DNA of 64,000 nt from CAZKNF01 sp964554105 (GTDB taxonomy: Bacteria; Bacteroidota; Rhodothermia; Rhodothermales; VXPQ01): contig CAZKNF010000007.1 of assembly GCA_964554105.1 (NCBI GenBank), positions 1-64,000 of the forward strand. Direction: 5' to 3'. The notes below the pieces were generated by a model. It was not told the origin of the DNA. It saw nothing but the letters and a program-made list of their open reading frames with translations, and did no database searches. Shown here piece after piece: positions 19,901 to 28,408 of this stretch. The position numbers and the translations under genes are program-made. The number at the start of each line of letters is the position of its first letter. Positions within the stretch are counted from its first letter, which is position 1.

Positions 19901-21953
19901 CGACCAAGACGAGGCGACTGATCTGCGTATGGACGTCGAGTTTGCGCTGGCTCTGGAACGCAACGAGCTCCGCCTTCTGGATATGGCCTTGCAGTTCGAT
20001 ACAGTGGCCTGGAATGCCACGGAACCCGCGACCATTTATTGGGGTGGCGACGGCGTGGAGGTGGAAGATCTCGACTTGCGAAGTGAAGCTGATGAACACA
20101 TATACGTGGATGGGGATCTACCGATCGAGGGATCTCTCGACCTCGAGATTGTTGTCGGCGATGTCGAGATCCGTCATGTGTACAATCTTCTGCAGGAAGA
20201 TCAGCAAGTGTCGGGGCGGGTGTCGCTGGATGCCGTCGTTCAGGGAACGGCGGATGCTCCGGAGTTGAGAGGTGACGCGATGCTGGTCGATGCGGCATTT
20301 GACAACGAACCTGTTCCTGATGTGCACGCCGTTTTTGAATACCTGAACGAGGAGCTGCAGGCCACGGCCGACCTCATGCAAGACGGTGTCGAGATTGCTG
20401 CGGCGGAGGCACGTATTCCGATGGATCTCACATTCGGAAACGGGGCACCGAGGGTGCTGGATCGTCCCCTCCGGATCGACATCCAGGCCGATCGACTACC
20501 GCTCGACGCCCTGCCGGCATTCACGAATCAGGTCCAAGCGGCCGAAGGGACGATCGCCCTGGATCTCTCCGTGACAGGTACACCCGGCGACCCGTCGATC
20601 GAGGGAAACACATCGCTCGCGCTGGACGCCTTCGAATTTGCGGCACTAGGAATTCGTTTCGAGCCGATCAGAGGGTATGCCACCGCAGCGGGGGACGTGA
20701 TTGAGATCGATTCTCTCGTGGCATGGAGCGACGGACCCGTGCGCATGACGGGCGAGGTGGATGTCGAGTCGCTCACAGCACCGATTTTTAACCTCGAGGT
20801 CGAGGCCCGCGATACCTGGGTGATCGATACGGAAGATGCTCGCCTTCAGGTCGATGCCGATTTAGCTATCGACGGACCGTTCGACGCACTGGAGGTGACC
20901 GGTCAAGTACGTACCCTGCAAGGTGTGATTTACGTTCCAGAGTTGTCCGGCTTCGGACCGGTGGACGTCGTGGATCTCGAGGATCCTGCGACGTTCGAGC
21001 GGGTGGATACACTTCTTGCCATGCAGCGTGAGATCGTGACGGAGCGCTCACCACTGGTTGAGAATCTTCAGGCTGATGTAGAAGTCGAAATCGACAGGGA
21101 TGTCTGGCTTCGCTCGACCGAGGCCAATGTTGAGATCTATACGCCTTCGGAAACAGGGCCGTTGCGTATCGGCTTGACCGGTTTGCAGGAGACGCCCACA
21201 ATCGAGGGCACGATCAACACGGATCGGGGAGAGTATGAATATCTCAGCCGCCGATTCACTCTCACGCGCGGTGCTGTCAATTTCTTGGGAGGTGAAGAAA
21301 TCGATCCGCTGTTCCAGGTCGCCGCTGAGCATGAAGTTCAGCTGCCGGGACGCGAAGCACTGACCATCCGTATCGTCCTGGGCGGTTCAATGCGAGACCC
21401 CGAGGTGACGCTTGAAAGTGACGCGCAGCCGCCGATATCGGAGAGCGACCTGTTGAGTTTTCTCGCATTCGGACGCGAGGCATCCACGTTGATTCAAGGT
21501 GGCGGATCGTCCCTTTCCGGTCAGGCCTCAGGTGGTATGGGCCTGGTCGGCAACGTCGCGGGTCTGGCGTCACAGCAGTTCACCGCCATCGCGCTCGAAT
21601 CGCTGGTCAGCGGAATCGAGGCGGACGTCGGACGTGAACTCGGACTCGATGTCATTCGGATCACCCCGGCGCGGCTGCCGCCGGAGGTATTCACGGCCGG
21701 ATACCTAGACGTACTTCGCGGCACCGAGATCGAAGTAGGAAGTTATCTCGGACCTCGGCTGTTTGTCGGGGCGCAGGCGCGTGCGACGCAGGCGTACCCT
21801 GGCGTTCGATTCGAATTCCGGACGCGGCGCGATTTCGAGTGGTCGGCATCCTGGCGGCCGCGATACGTGCCGACCGTCCCGACCCTCCGCGAACCTGAAG
21901 CAAATCGTGCGGCAGTGCTGAGCAGCTTCCTGTTTAAAGAATGGCGGTTCTGA
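16920..21953 (+). CDS. tamB: Translocation and assembly module protein TamB-like (DUF490)
   Basis: 1677 residues. A signal anchor (about 7-31) is followed by a long repetitive beta-rich body of the AsmA/TamB type, which forms an elongated groove spanning the periplasm. The C-terminal TamB domain is recognisable: TPTIEGTINTDRGEYEYLSRRF, LTRGAVNFLGG, EIDPLFQVAAEHE and SDLLSFLAFGRE. The ATG shares its A with the tamA stop (TAATG), so the two are translationally coupled. It ends adjacent to the convergent D-aminoacylase-like gene with no spacer. Confidence 0.9.
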   Translation: MEVGRRISIVLLSILAVVLFLVVVVVFVISATDWGREQVRRVAVGQLEAAINGEVEIARLEGDLLSEVRMIDVTIVDAEHRPFFDADTIETEYSLLGLLSKKIQLSDLDLVGANIVLDQPPGEDWNFDRIFASDAPADTTTTGWGEWIELRDVALENSRITVRQAWEPSPGLSSGAEREAVRRALAGDTRSVVIEVPGGFQEVMDFRDLNAELAKALIAHPDTTGIPVDIEHLSGVAQIFGPPPADVRDLTGRVIIRGDSLHFQNIDGVLPDSRLALDGVYATEHGELALDFQGAPAAFADLRWLYPNLPDQGGGTLEGSFEMDSVARRIRVRDMDLRVGQSELRGHADVRFGDAVRLQNTDLQLEQFDTRLIEDMVPSVTIPRHGRLGGRLALEGAPSDMQLNGDLTFADEAGGLSRVTADGRVSMDADVEFRRLDVQMQPLQADLVRAFAPDLPVRGTIEGRASLNGSLADRMQIESNLVMQDPQTGISRVAAEGGLIFGDAVSLDDWRMHLDPLQLDLVRPYVAGVPPGATASGPVVLDGSFDGLLHVEGDVTFTDPESGVSEIATQGAIDLQGDGLRFQDFRLQFHPLRVELVRSVYPDLPLGGTLEGSAALTGSPSSRLEIDGDIVHVEGSERSHVTGGGQVATGPEGVVDLSVQLQPLSLQIAGQFAPQLGLRGQAEGNLDASGSLEDLRIDADLGFGDGGSLEFVGQFDLASSETAYDFKVDLAEFNPAAISERVPYSSSLQGTAQADGRGFDPATMRAELHVDFEGVEIEEYEADEVLVQLAVADGIATVETTRLQLRSAEAEIQGTFGLVAGREGALSYSVAADSLETMSPWIPAADTGEVMLRPAVVEEQNREAERIARAAQVEYLATGRLPDQEEDRTAPAFTFISRDSLSGSVQASGTIRGNVESFDADGYAVADDVVFRGHYLESGEIDYALSDVGSDTVDVSVDGSFGSMLVEGYAFDSAAVKATYHGGRFGSGAAEIAIDQDEATDLRMDVEFALALERNELRLLDMALQFDTVAWNATEPATIYWGGDGVEVEDLDLRSEADEHIYVDGDLPIEGSLDLEIVVGDVEIRHVYNLLQEDQQVSGRVSLDAVVQGTADAPELRGDAMLVDAAFDNEPVPDVHAVFEYLNEELQATADLMQDGVEIAAAEARIPMDLTFGNGAPRVLDRPLRIDIQADRLPLDALPAFTNQVQAAEGTIALDLSVTGTPGDPSIEGNTSLALDAFEFAALGIRFEPIRGYATAAGDVIEIDSLVAWSDGPVRMTGEVDVESLTAPIFNLEVEARDTWVIDTEDARLQVDADLAIDGPFDALEVTGQVRTLQGVIYVPELSGFGPVDVVDLEDPATFERVDTLLAMQREIVTERSPLVENLQADVEVEIDRDVWLRSTEANVEIYTPSETGPLRIGLTGLQETPTIEGTINTDRGEYEYLSRRFTLTRGAVNFLGGEEIDPLFQVAAEHEVQLPGREALTIRIVLGGSMRDPEVTLESDAQPPISESDLLSFLAFGREASTLIQGGGSSLSGQASGGMGLVGNVAGLASQQFTAIALESLVSGIEADVGRELGLDVIRITPARLPPEVFTAGYLDVLRGTEIEVGSYLGPRLFVGAQARATQAYPGVRFEFRTRRDFEWSASWRPRYVPTVPTLREPEANRAAVLSSFLFKEWRF

Positions 21954-23627
21954 TCATCGTTTCCATCCGGGCCCGTGCACGACCGTCCCGGGCGTTGCTC
22001 CCGTATGTTCGCCATCCTTAATGACCGGCGTGCCGTTCACTAGCACGTGAACGACGCCGGTGGCGTACTGATGAGGTTCTTCAAACGTAGCATGATCCTG
22101 CACTCGATCGGGATCGAATACGACGACATCCGCGAAGTAACCTGGGGCGAGGCGGCCACGCCGATCGATCTTCAGATTCGAAGCCGGCAGTGACGTCAAC
22201 CGGCGAATCGCTTCTTCGAGTGAGATGAGCTGCTCTTCCCGGACATACTTCCGAAGCAGCCGGGCAAAATTCCCATAAGCACGTGGATGTGTATTGTTCT
22301 TGAGGAAGACCCCTTCAGCCGACATCGATCCGCCGTCAGAACCGAAGCTCACCCACGGCAGCCGGATCTGCTTTCGCAGGTTCTCCTCTGACATCATGAA
22401 ATATACGACACCAACGCGGCTGTCGTCCTCCACGATAAGATCCAGCAATACATCGGCCGGCGCCATTCCCCTGAGCTCCGCCGCCTCAGCAAGTGTCTTT
22501 CCGATCAGCGGCTTCAATCGATCGCTCCTGAAACTGACCAGGAGCGTCTTGTCTGCGGGGCGCATGTCCAGTTCCGCTCGAATCTTGGACCTCGTTGCGG
22601 GATCGTTGAGCCGCTCTACGAGTGCTTCGTGTCCTCCTTCCTGAGCCCAGGACGGGATGGCTACGGTGAGTCCCGTCGAGCTGGCCGGATACGTATACAT
22701 ATCCGCTGTGATCTCAATTCCATTGGCACGGGCCTGCTCGACGACCGTGATCACGCTGTCCATCTTGTGCCAGTTGTCTCGGCCACTGGCTTTCAGATGA
22801 TAAATCTCTGCACGAATTCCGGCGCGACGTGCGATCTGCAGTACTTCCTCCACCGCCTCGAGCAGCCGCCCGCCCTCGCTGCGCATGTGGGATATGTATA
22901 GACCATCGTACTCGGCCGCGACCTTGGCAAGTTCGATCAGCTCTTCCGTCGTCGAAAAGCTGGCCGGGACATAGATGAGCGACGTACCGAGGCCGAGCGC
23001 TCCCTCCTCCATGGCTTGCCGCACCAGAGCACGCATTCGATCCAGCTCCGCCGACGTTGGGGCCCTGTCTTCATATCCGAGCTCGTGGATGCGAACCGTC
23101 GTCGCCCCTACGAATGAAGCGACGTTAGTCGACACGCCGCGGCCAACCAGGTCGTCGAGATACTCGCCCAGCGTCGTCCAGGTGACGTCATATCGGATGT
23201 CACTCTGGCTTTCTCGAAGGTCCTTCTTCATCGAATTATTCAGAGGACCCATCGATGTACCTTCTCCGAATATCTCGAGCGTCACGCCCTGACGGACATC
23301 GCTCTGAGACCTTCCATCCTCGATGAGCGAAGTATTTGCCCAACTCAGCATGTTTATGAATCCGGGGACGACGGCCATACCGCGGGCATCGATTTCCGAT
23401 CGCGCGCCGACATTTTCGAGACGGCCGATGGCTGCGATCGTGTCTGCGTTTACAGCTACGTCCGCCTCTATCGGCGGTGACCCGCTGCCGTCGTAAACGG
23501 TCCCGTTTCGAATGATGACGTCGAACGTAGGGTTGGATGTGTCGGATATGCCCTGGTCTCCGGAGACTCTGCATGCCGAGAGCAACAGACAAAATACGAC
23601 CAGGAGACGGGTAAGTAGAGAAGTCAT
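21954..23627 (-). CDS. Amidohydrolase of the N-acyl-D-amino-acid deacylase family, lipoprotein
   Basis: 557 residues from the ATG at 23627, chosen because it opens a lipoprotein signal with lipobox LLSAC; the frame continues 13 codons further upstream. The D-aminoacylase core is present: FDVIIRNGTVYDGSG, ISHMRSEG, EIYHLKASG, DMYTYPAS and GSDGGSM. The N-terminal metal site is abnormal, reading GFINMLSWAN where D-aminoacylases have a GFID-x-H-x-H motif, so one metal pair is missing. Activity on N-acyl-D-amino acids is possible with a single zinc, but it is not shown. Location is probably periplasmic or surface. Confidence 0.85.
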   Translation of the reverse strand: MTSLLTRLLVVFCLLLSACRVSGDQGISDTSNPTFDVIIRNGTVYDGSGSPPIEADVAVNADTIAAIGRLENVGARSEIDARGMAVVPGFINMLSWANTSLIEDGRSQSDVRQGVTLEIFGEGTSMGPLNNSMKKDLRESQSDIRYDVTWTTLGEYLDDLVGRGVSTNVASFVGATTVRIHELGYEDRAPTSAELDRMRALVRQAMEEGALGLGTSLIYVPASFSTTEELIELAKVAAEYDGLYISHMRSEGGRLLEAVEEVLQIARRAGIRAEIYHLKASGRDNWHKMDSVITVVEQARANGIEITADMYTYPASSTGLTVAIPSWAQEGGHEALVERLNDPATRSKIRAELDMRPADKTLLVSFRSDRLKPLIGKTLAEAAELRGMAPADVLLDLIVEDDSRVGVVYFMMSEENLRKQIRLPWVSFGSDGGSMSAEGVFLKNNTHPRAYGNFARLLRKYVREEQLISLEEAIRRLTSLPASNLKIDRRGRLAPGYFADVVVFDPDRVQDHATFEEPHQYATGVVHVLVNGTPVIKDGEHTGATPGTVVHGPGWKR

Positions 23628-23675
23628 GACGTAGTGTAATTTATCCTGCGGCGCTATGCCGTGCATGCGCAGGCC

Positions 23676-24383
23676 TCAAGACCTGAACATCTGCGGGTTG
23701 CGTTCTATGAATCTTCGAATCCAATCGCTGATGAACGATCGCCGTTCGCTCTCAAGATACCACCATCCGAGTACACTGATGCATAGGGCGCCGAGTGCGT
23801 CCACCACCAGGTCCCACATCGTGTCCGACAGCCCGGACGGATCATCGATGGTTGGCTTTTGCATCGTCGTTCCGAACATACGGTCGATCCCAAACTCAAA
23901 AATCTCCCAGACGGTGCCGACGGCCAGGGCGAAAACGAATGCGAACAGCGCCACGAACCGGGGACGCATGTGGATGTCCGCCTCCTCATTCTCGTTGAGC
24001 ACGTAGACTAGAAGGAAACCGAGAAGACCCAGCAGCAGACCGGAGCTAACGTGAAGTGCGATGTCCCACCACCAGAATCGCTGATAATAGCTTCGGATCT
24101 CGCCGAGAAAAAGCGATGCGAAGACAAACGCGATGGCGAGAATGTGCAGCTCGGGTGGGATGTCGACGGTACCCAGCCGACGGAGACGCATCGGGAGAAG
24201 GGTGACGGTTATGATCGTGAGGATCAGAAAGACGTTGAGCCACTGGTTGTTGAGGATGACGAAGACGAGCTCCACAGCGAGGACTGCCTGAAGAACAATC
24301 ACCGTTCCTTTGTGGATGCGAGCCACTATGCCCGTTTCGCCAGGTCGTGGTGATTCCTGATACTCACTCATATGCAGAGACAA
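23676..24383 (-). CDS. DUF2238 (YjdF-like) integral membrane protein
   Basis: 235 residues with about six hydrophobic helices. Family marks are WWWDIALHVSSGLLLGLLGF, VGTVWEIFEFGIDRMFGTTMQ and GLSDTMWDLVVDALGAL. The conserved His, Glu and Asp residues sit in or near membrane helices. Its function is not known. It starts about 27 bp after the next upstream minus-strand gene ends, so co-transcription with the Gmad2 lipoprotein is likely. Confidence 0.8.
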   Translation of the reverse strand: MSLHMSEYQESPRPGETGIVARIHKGTVIVLQAVLAVELVFVILNNQWLNVFLILTIITVTLLPMRLRRLGTVDIPPELHILAIAFVFASLFLGEIRSYYQRFWWWDIALHVSSGLLLGLLGFLLVYVLNENEEADIHMRPRFVALFAFVFALAVGTVWEIFEFGIDRMFGTTMQKPTIDDPSGLSDTMWDLVVDALGALCISVLGWWYLESERRSFISDWIRRFIERNPQMFRS

Positions 24384-24410
24384 CGAATGATGTCAAACTG
24401 AGATGCCGTG

Positions 24411-25247
24411 CTACTGCGCTTCGAGCGAAAGTCTGACGCCGCTCCAGGTGCCGTCCCGAGCAGAGTATTCGCCGACGTGGAGTACGATTGGACCGGATGG
24501 GCCATTGTCGATCGTAATTGAATAATATCCCCACGCATCAACCCACGACGTCGCTGTGGTGAACGTTTCGAGGATCTCCTCGCCCTCGCGTTCGATCCGC
24601 GCGACCACGTTCGCTTCGAAGGTTCGCGCATATCCTGTAATGTCGAAAGGATACGTTACCTCTTCCGTACGAGGTTCAAGTACGACGATATGGTTCTCAG
24701 CGGCCGCCGGCGGAGGAATCGGTGGTCCGCCGGGGCGAAGATCTACAAAAACGCGTCCTGGTTCCTCGATTACGGCAATATGCACCTCCGCTTCCTCGGC
24801 GAGATGGAGATCCACGTAGAGCCATCGCCCTTCTTCCGACCGGACAACGTAAGCCGCGTCGACAAGTCCATCGAAATCGGCGTCAGTTGCGCCGGTGTCG
24901 ACCCTCTCTACGGACGGAAGGTTGATGCGCACTACTCCGAGATCGCGGCGCACCTCAGCGGTGATTTCTCCGACGCCGAAAGCCGGATTACCGTCTTCTG
25001 TGATGAAATCGATAACGAAGCGTTCGCACCCATCGTGCTCTTCCCAGCGCAAAGCGCTGATCGTATGAGCATCACCGGTTTGGCTGGATTCTACCGGATA
25101 CATGCCATCCTCTATGAACGGCTCCCCCTGCAGGCATACGGCCAGTGGGTCAGAGCCCGGTGATTCTTCCACGTCACCCGAACAGCCCAAGACAAGGAGC
25201 GACGTGACGAGAGTTGTCAGGAGCAGAGAATGTCTATGCTTCTTCAT
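24411..25247 (-). CDS. Lipoprotein with AMIN-like and Gmad2 immunoglobulin-like domains
   Basis: 278 residues from the ATG at 25247, which opens MKKHRHSLLL and a lipobox VLGC. The frame is open about 100 codons further upstream, but that part overlaps the DUF1579-like gene and has no protein-like composition. The first domain (about 55-175) resembles AMIN-like beta domains seen with spore or peptidoglycan proteins (CERFVIDF, LYVDLHLAEEAEVH, RVFVDLRPG). The second (about 185-278) is a Gmad2-type domain: IVVLEPRTEEVTYPFDITGYARTFEA. Probably an envelope protein; no enzyme activity is apparent. Confidence 0.75.
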   Translation of the reverse strand: MKKHRHSLLLTTLVTSLLVLGCSGDVEESPGSDPLAVCLQGEPFIEDGMYPVESSQTGDAHTISALRWEEHDGCERFVIDFITEDGNPAFGVGEITAEVRRDLGVVRINLPSVERVDTGATDADFDGLVDAAYVVRSEEGRWLYVDLHLAEEAEVHIAVIEEPGRVFVDLRPGGPPIPPPAAAENHIVVLEPRTEEVTYPFDITGYARTFEANVVARIEREGEEILETFTTATSWVDAWGYYSITIDNGPSGPIVLHVGEYSARDGTWSGVRLSLEAQ

Positions 25248-25341
25248 TCGGCGGATTTGAATTGCTGATGAGCTGGTTGGGTATTCGCTGCAGTCAAATG
25301 AAGACCACGATGCTGCATCGCTCTCCGCCCGCTGCCCGACC

Positions 25342-25872
25342 TTACCGCCTCTGATAAAATCCAACGAAGGCTTTGGTCCAATTGCGTCCGCCATCGGATG
25401 AGTTAATCCACTCCTGCCGCACTTCTCCCGACTCCAGTTGACTCCAGGTAATACGGTCGATGAGTTCTCCCTGTGGCGTTTGTCGTCTTCCTTCAAGCAC
25501 CATCGCCCCATCTTGAATACTTCCCGACAGATGCAATATGAGTCCACCTCCACCGACCCAGTGCTGATGCCACCTGCCGTCCCGCTCGTCGAAAAAATTG
25601 AGGCTCACTCCCGTGTTGCCGGATTCGCCTGTCCAGTGCTCCTGGATGGCACAACCGTTTGCTGCTTCAGTGATTTGACTGGTTCCCGTTGTTGCGCCTG
25701 AAGAATCCGTCACAACCCAGTTTCCAATCCAGAAGTCGAACTGCCGGTACTCTTCGGACGAACACGGGCTGATGAGCGACGTTCGGCCGGTCTCGACTTC
25801 TGAACGGAGACCTTCTCCCAGAAGCAGAGCAGGAAGTAGTAGGGCGCAAGCAAATACGTTGCGATGATTCAT
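25342..25872 (-). CDS. Secreted DUF1579-like hypothetical protein
   Basis: 176 residues from the ATG at 25872, preceded by an AGGTGAT ribosome binding site; an in-frame ATG 14 codons upstream is less well supported. A signal peptide (about 1-22) precedes EYRQFDFWIGNWVVTDSSG, CAIQEHWTGESG, SLNFFDERDGRWHQHWVG and the C-terminal WTKAFVGFYQRR. These blocks are typical of the 'FDFW-GxW' hypothetical family related to DUF1579, a lipocalin-like fold. Function unknown. Confidence 0.75.
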   Translation of the reverse strand: MNHRNVFACALLLPALLLGEGLRSEVETGRTSLISPCSSEEYRQFDFWIGNWVVTDSSGATTGTSQITEAANGCAIQEHWTGESGNTGVSLNFFDERDGRWHQHWVGGGGLILHLSGSIQDGAMVLEGRRQTPQGELIDRITWSQLESGEVRQEWINSSDGGRNWTKAFVGFYQRR

Positions 25873-25937
25873 GTTATCACCTGCCGGGCTCGGCATTGTG
25901 TTGCTATCGTGCATTCAGCATACTCGTGCTGACGGAT

Positions 25938-27398
25938 TTAGGCATCGGTTCCGATATCCACTGCGATCGTGCGCCATTTCCCCTGATTGAACCGCAGGAC
26001 GCTCAACACGCATCGTGTCACATGACCGAACAAAATTGCGAGCCAGATATCGATCGGATCGAGTATGAACATCTGCTGGATCACGAAGCACATGCCGAGG
26101 GGCACGATAAGTTGCGAGACAATCGATATGTAGAGCGGGCTCTTCGTGTCGCCAGTTCCCTGGAGGCCGCCAGTGTAAGTTAGTGCGACTGCGATGAACA
26201 GACCGGATAGGCTGAGGATGCGCAGGAGTTCGACGCCAAGTTCGACGACGACGGGCTCGGTCATACCGAACGCGGCGAGTAGCTGTTGGGGGATAAACAG
26301 GAAGAGCGCTCCGACTAGCACAGCAGTGGCAAGTCCGATGCGGGCGGCTACCTGTACGGCCTTTGCGGATCGATCCGCGTCACCGGCGCCGAGATTCTGG
26401 CCCGCCACGGTAGCAGCTGCACCCATCAGCCCGACGGACGTCCATGTAATAAGTGAGAATAGCTGCGTATACGAGACGGCATACGCCGCCTGAGCGGCGG
26501 CACTCTGAGCCAGCGACCCTACGAATGCGAGCAGGAAGACGCCACCTACATTCATCGCGATACCCTGAATGCCTGTAGGCAGTCCGAATTTGAACAGTGC
26601 TCGAATGATGCCCCAGTCCAATCCAAGAGAACCGCCGCGGGGAAATCCGACCACCCATCCGCCGTGCCAGAGCTTCTTCAGCGAATAGAGTGAGACCGCA
26701 CCGCCCGAAATTACCGTACCCATCGCAGCGCCCGTCGTACCAAAGGCGGGAATGGGACCGAAGCCACCGATGAGGACGATGTTCAGCACGAGATTGAGAC
26801 CCGTCAGGGCGATTCCGAGGCGCAGCGGAGTCTGCGCATCTCCGGCCGATCGAAGTGCGCCGCCGAGCATAAAGAAGATGAGCGTACCGCTGCTGAACAG
26901 AAACATGATACGCAGGTAGGGCAGGGCCTCTGACTGGACCTCGGGTGCGGCATTCACGAGATCGAGAAGCCATGGCGAGAGCACGTATCCGAGCGGTGCC
27001 AGGATTCCGAGTGAGAGTCCTATCGCAGTCAGGAACGCCTGATAAACGGTGCGGTCCACCTTTTCTGCATCGCCTGCGCCCGCAAAACGTGCCACAAGGA
27101 CGCTCATTCCGGTGAACAGCGACGTGATGAAAACGACGACGACAAGAAAGATCTGCCAGCTCACTCCAATGGCCGCGTTGCCGGTGAATCCGACGTAATG
27201 CCCGACCATGGCATGGTCGACAAGTCCCTGGAGACCTCCGATCACGTTCTGAAGCATGGTAGGCCATGCAATTTTCCACACCGCGGGCAGAAGCGGGCCA
27301 TCTATAATCGAGCGATCGTACCGCCGCTTTTCGGAGTCGGGCGGGACGAGATCTTCGGCGCCTGCTGCGGCAGGAACTGTCGTGGTGTCGTCGGTCAT
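25938..27398 (-). CDS. MATE-family efflux transporter
   Basis: 486 residues, twelve predicted transmembrane helices in two repeats of six. Hallmarks are WPTMLQNVIGGLQGLVDHAMVG in helix 1, ARFAGAGD after helix 3, and the second-half equivalents GLMGAAATVAGQNLGAGD and LALTYTGGLQGTGDTKSP. MATE proteins export cationic drugs or metabolites using Na+ or H+ gradients. The subfamily (NorM or DinF) and substrate cannot be assigned. Confidence 0.9.
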   Translation of the reverse strand: MTDDTTTVPAAAGAEDLVPPDSEKRRYDRSIIDGPLLPAVWKIAWPTMLQNVIGGLQGLVDHAMVGHYVGFTGNAAIGVSWQIFLVVVVFITSLFTGMSVLVARFAGAGDAEKVDRTVYQAFLTAIGLSLGILAPLGYVLSPWLLDLVNAAPEVQSEALPYLRIMFLFSSGTLIFFMLGGALRSAGDAQTPLRLGIALTGLNLVLNIVLIGGFGPIPAFGTTGAAMGTVISGGAVSLYSLKKLWHGGWVVGFPRGGSLGLDWGIIRALFKFGLPTGIQGIAMNVGGVFLLAFVGSLAQSAAAQAAYAVSYTQLFSLITWTSVGLMGAAATVAGQNLGAGDADRSAKAVQVAARIGLATAVLVGALFLFIPQQLLAAFGMTEPVVVELGVELLRILSLSGLFIAVALTYTGGLQGTGDTKSPLYISIVSQLIVPLGMCFVIQQMFILDPIDIWLAILFGHVTRCVLSVLRFNQGKWRTIAVDIGTDA

Positions 27399-27602
27399 CC
27401 AGTCTCAGGTGCGGCGATCAATAGGAAGGCGCTGTCACGAGTTGGTAGATAGTCGACTTGTGATGCGTAATATCGACAAGTTCGGCGGAAATGGCATTTC
27501 AGTGCGATACCGATGAGGCGATCGACTATGAGGCACGCAGCGTCAGCCAGGTTGTTCGCCGCCGAGCGCGATCAATTCCATCCACGGACGCGAGGCGCCG
27601 AG

Positions 27603-28292
27603 CTAGTCACCGATCGGTAAGCTCTCGCATGCCACGCCGTCGCTGTTTGCATCGAGTCCGTGGGGGTCGCGATCGGGACCGCCGGCTTCCTCGTAGAATG
27701 TCTGCGCTTCGGCCTGATCACCGAAATCCGAACAATTCATGTCACCCCTCCGGAGATCCGAGAACGCATCCTCATGATCCGTATCCGGATCCCAAAGTCC
27801 AATTCCCTTCATCCGAGCGGACCGCTGGAGCCGTGTGTACTCGTCCTGATGCTCAAACGGATAGCGCGTATAAGCATACGCAAATCCATCGGCGACGAGC
27901 TGTTCATTCACGCAGTACGCACGCCGCCCGCTATCGTCGAGCACCCACACGTAGGCCAGCGTTCGGTGATATCGATCCTGGTGACCGATGGCGGCATTGG
28001 CCTGGTCGAACTCCAGCTCGACGACCTTCTCCGAAGTGAGGCGTCCGGCATGGCCGCTTGCCTGTTTACCGAGATCCTGGATGACGTCTCTATCGTGCCC
28101 CGAACGCGAGACGTCCAGATTGAGTTTTCGCGAGGTACGAACCTCCGGGGTGTCGATGCCAATGAGCCGAACCATCCTGCCGTCACTGAGCTCGAACGTG
28201 TCGCCGTCTACTATGCGCGCCACCGTAAGCGGCTGTGCAAATGAGCACATCGCAAGCGGCAACAGCAGGGCGATTACGATGATGCTCCTCAT
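27603..28292 (-). CDS. Secreted thermonuclease-like nuclease with C-terminal Excalibur domain
   Basis: 229 residues with a signal peptide (about 1-19). The staphylococcal-nuclease fold carries VDGDTFEL, VRLIGIDTPE and the YHRTLAYVWV segment. A C-terminal Excalibur calcium-binding motif (about 185-229, MNCSDFGDQAEAQTFYEE, DPHGLDANSDGVACE) follows. Such proteins are usually exported Ca-dependent nucleases that degrade extracellular DNA or RNA. The nearby AAGGGGCCCCTT palindrome upstream may be involved in its expression. Confidence 0.9.
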   Translation of the reverse strand: MRSIIVIALLLPLAMCSFAQPLTVARIVDGDTFELSDGRMVRLIGIDTPEVRTSRKLNLDVSRSGHDRDVIQDLGKQASGHAGRLTSEKVVELEFDQANAAIGHQDRYHRTLAYVWVLDDSGRRAYCVNEQLVADGFAYAYTRYPFEHQDEYTRLQRSARMKGIGLWDPDTDHEDAFSDLRRGDMNCSDFGDQAEAQTFYEEAGGPDRDPHGLDANSDGVACESLPIGD

Positions 28293-28354
28293 GAATACAG
28301 CCTCTTCCGGTGCAACTGTCCTGCGTGGAATATCGACATCCAGGAACAGCAGTT

Positions 28355-28366
28355 AAGGGGCCCCTT
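28355..28366. other. Perfect 12-bp palindrome between gdhA and the nuclease gene
   Basis: AAGGGGCCCCTT is self-complementary. It lies 43 bp after the gdhA stop and 63 bp before the nuclease start. No T-run follows, so it could be an operator or a weak terminator. Confidence 0.3.
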
Positions 28367-28408
28367 TCGCATACGAGCCTTGATGCGGCTACCTTGCCGC
28401 AGCAGGTG

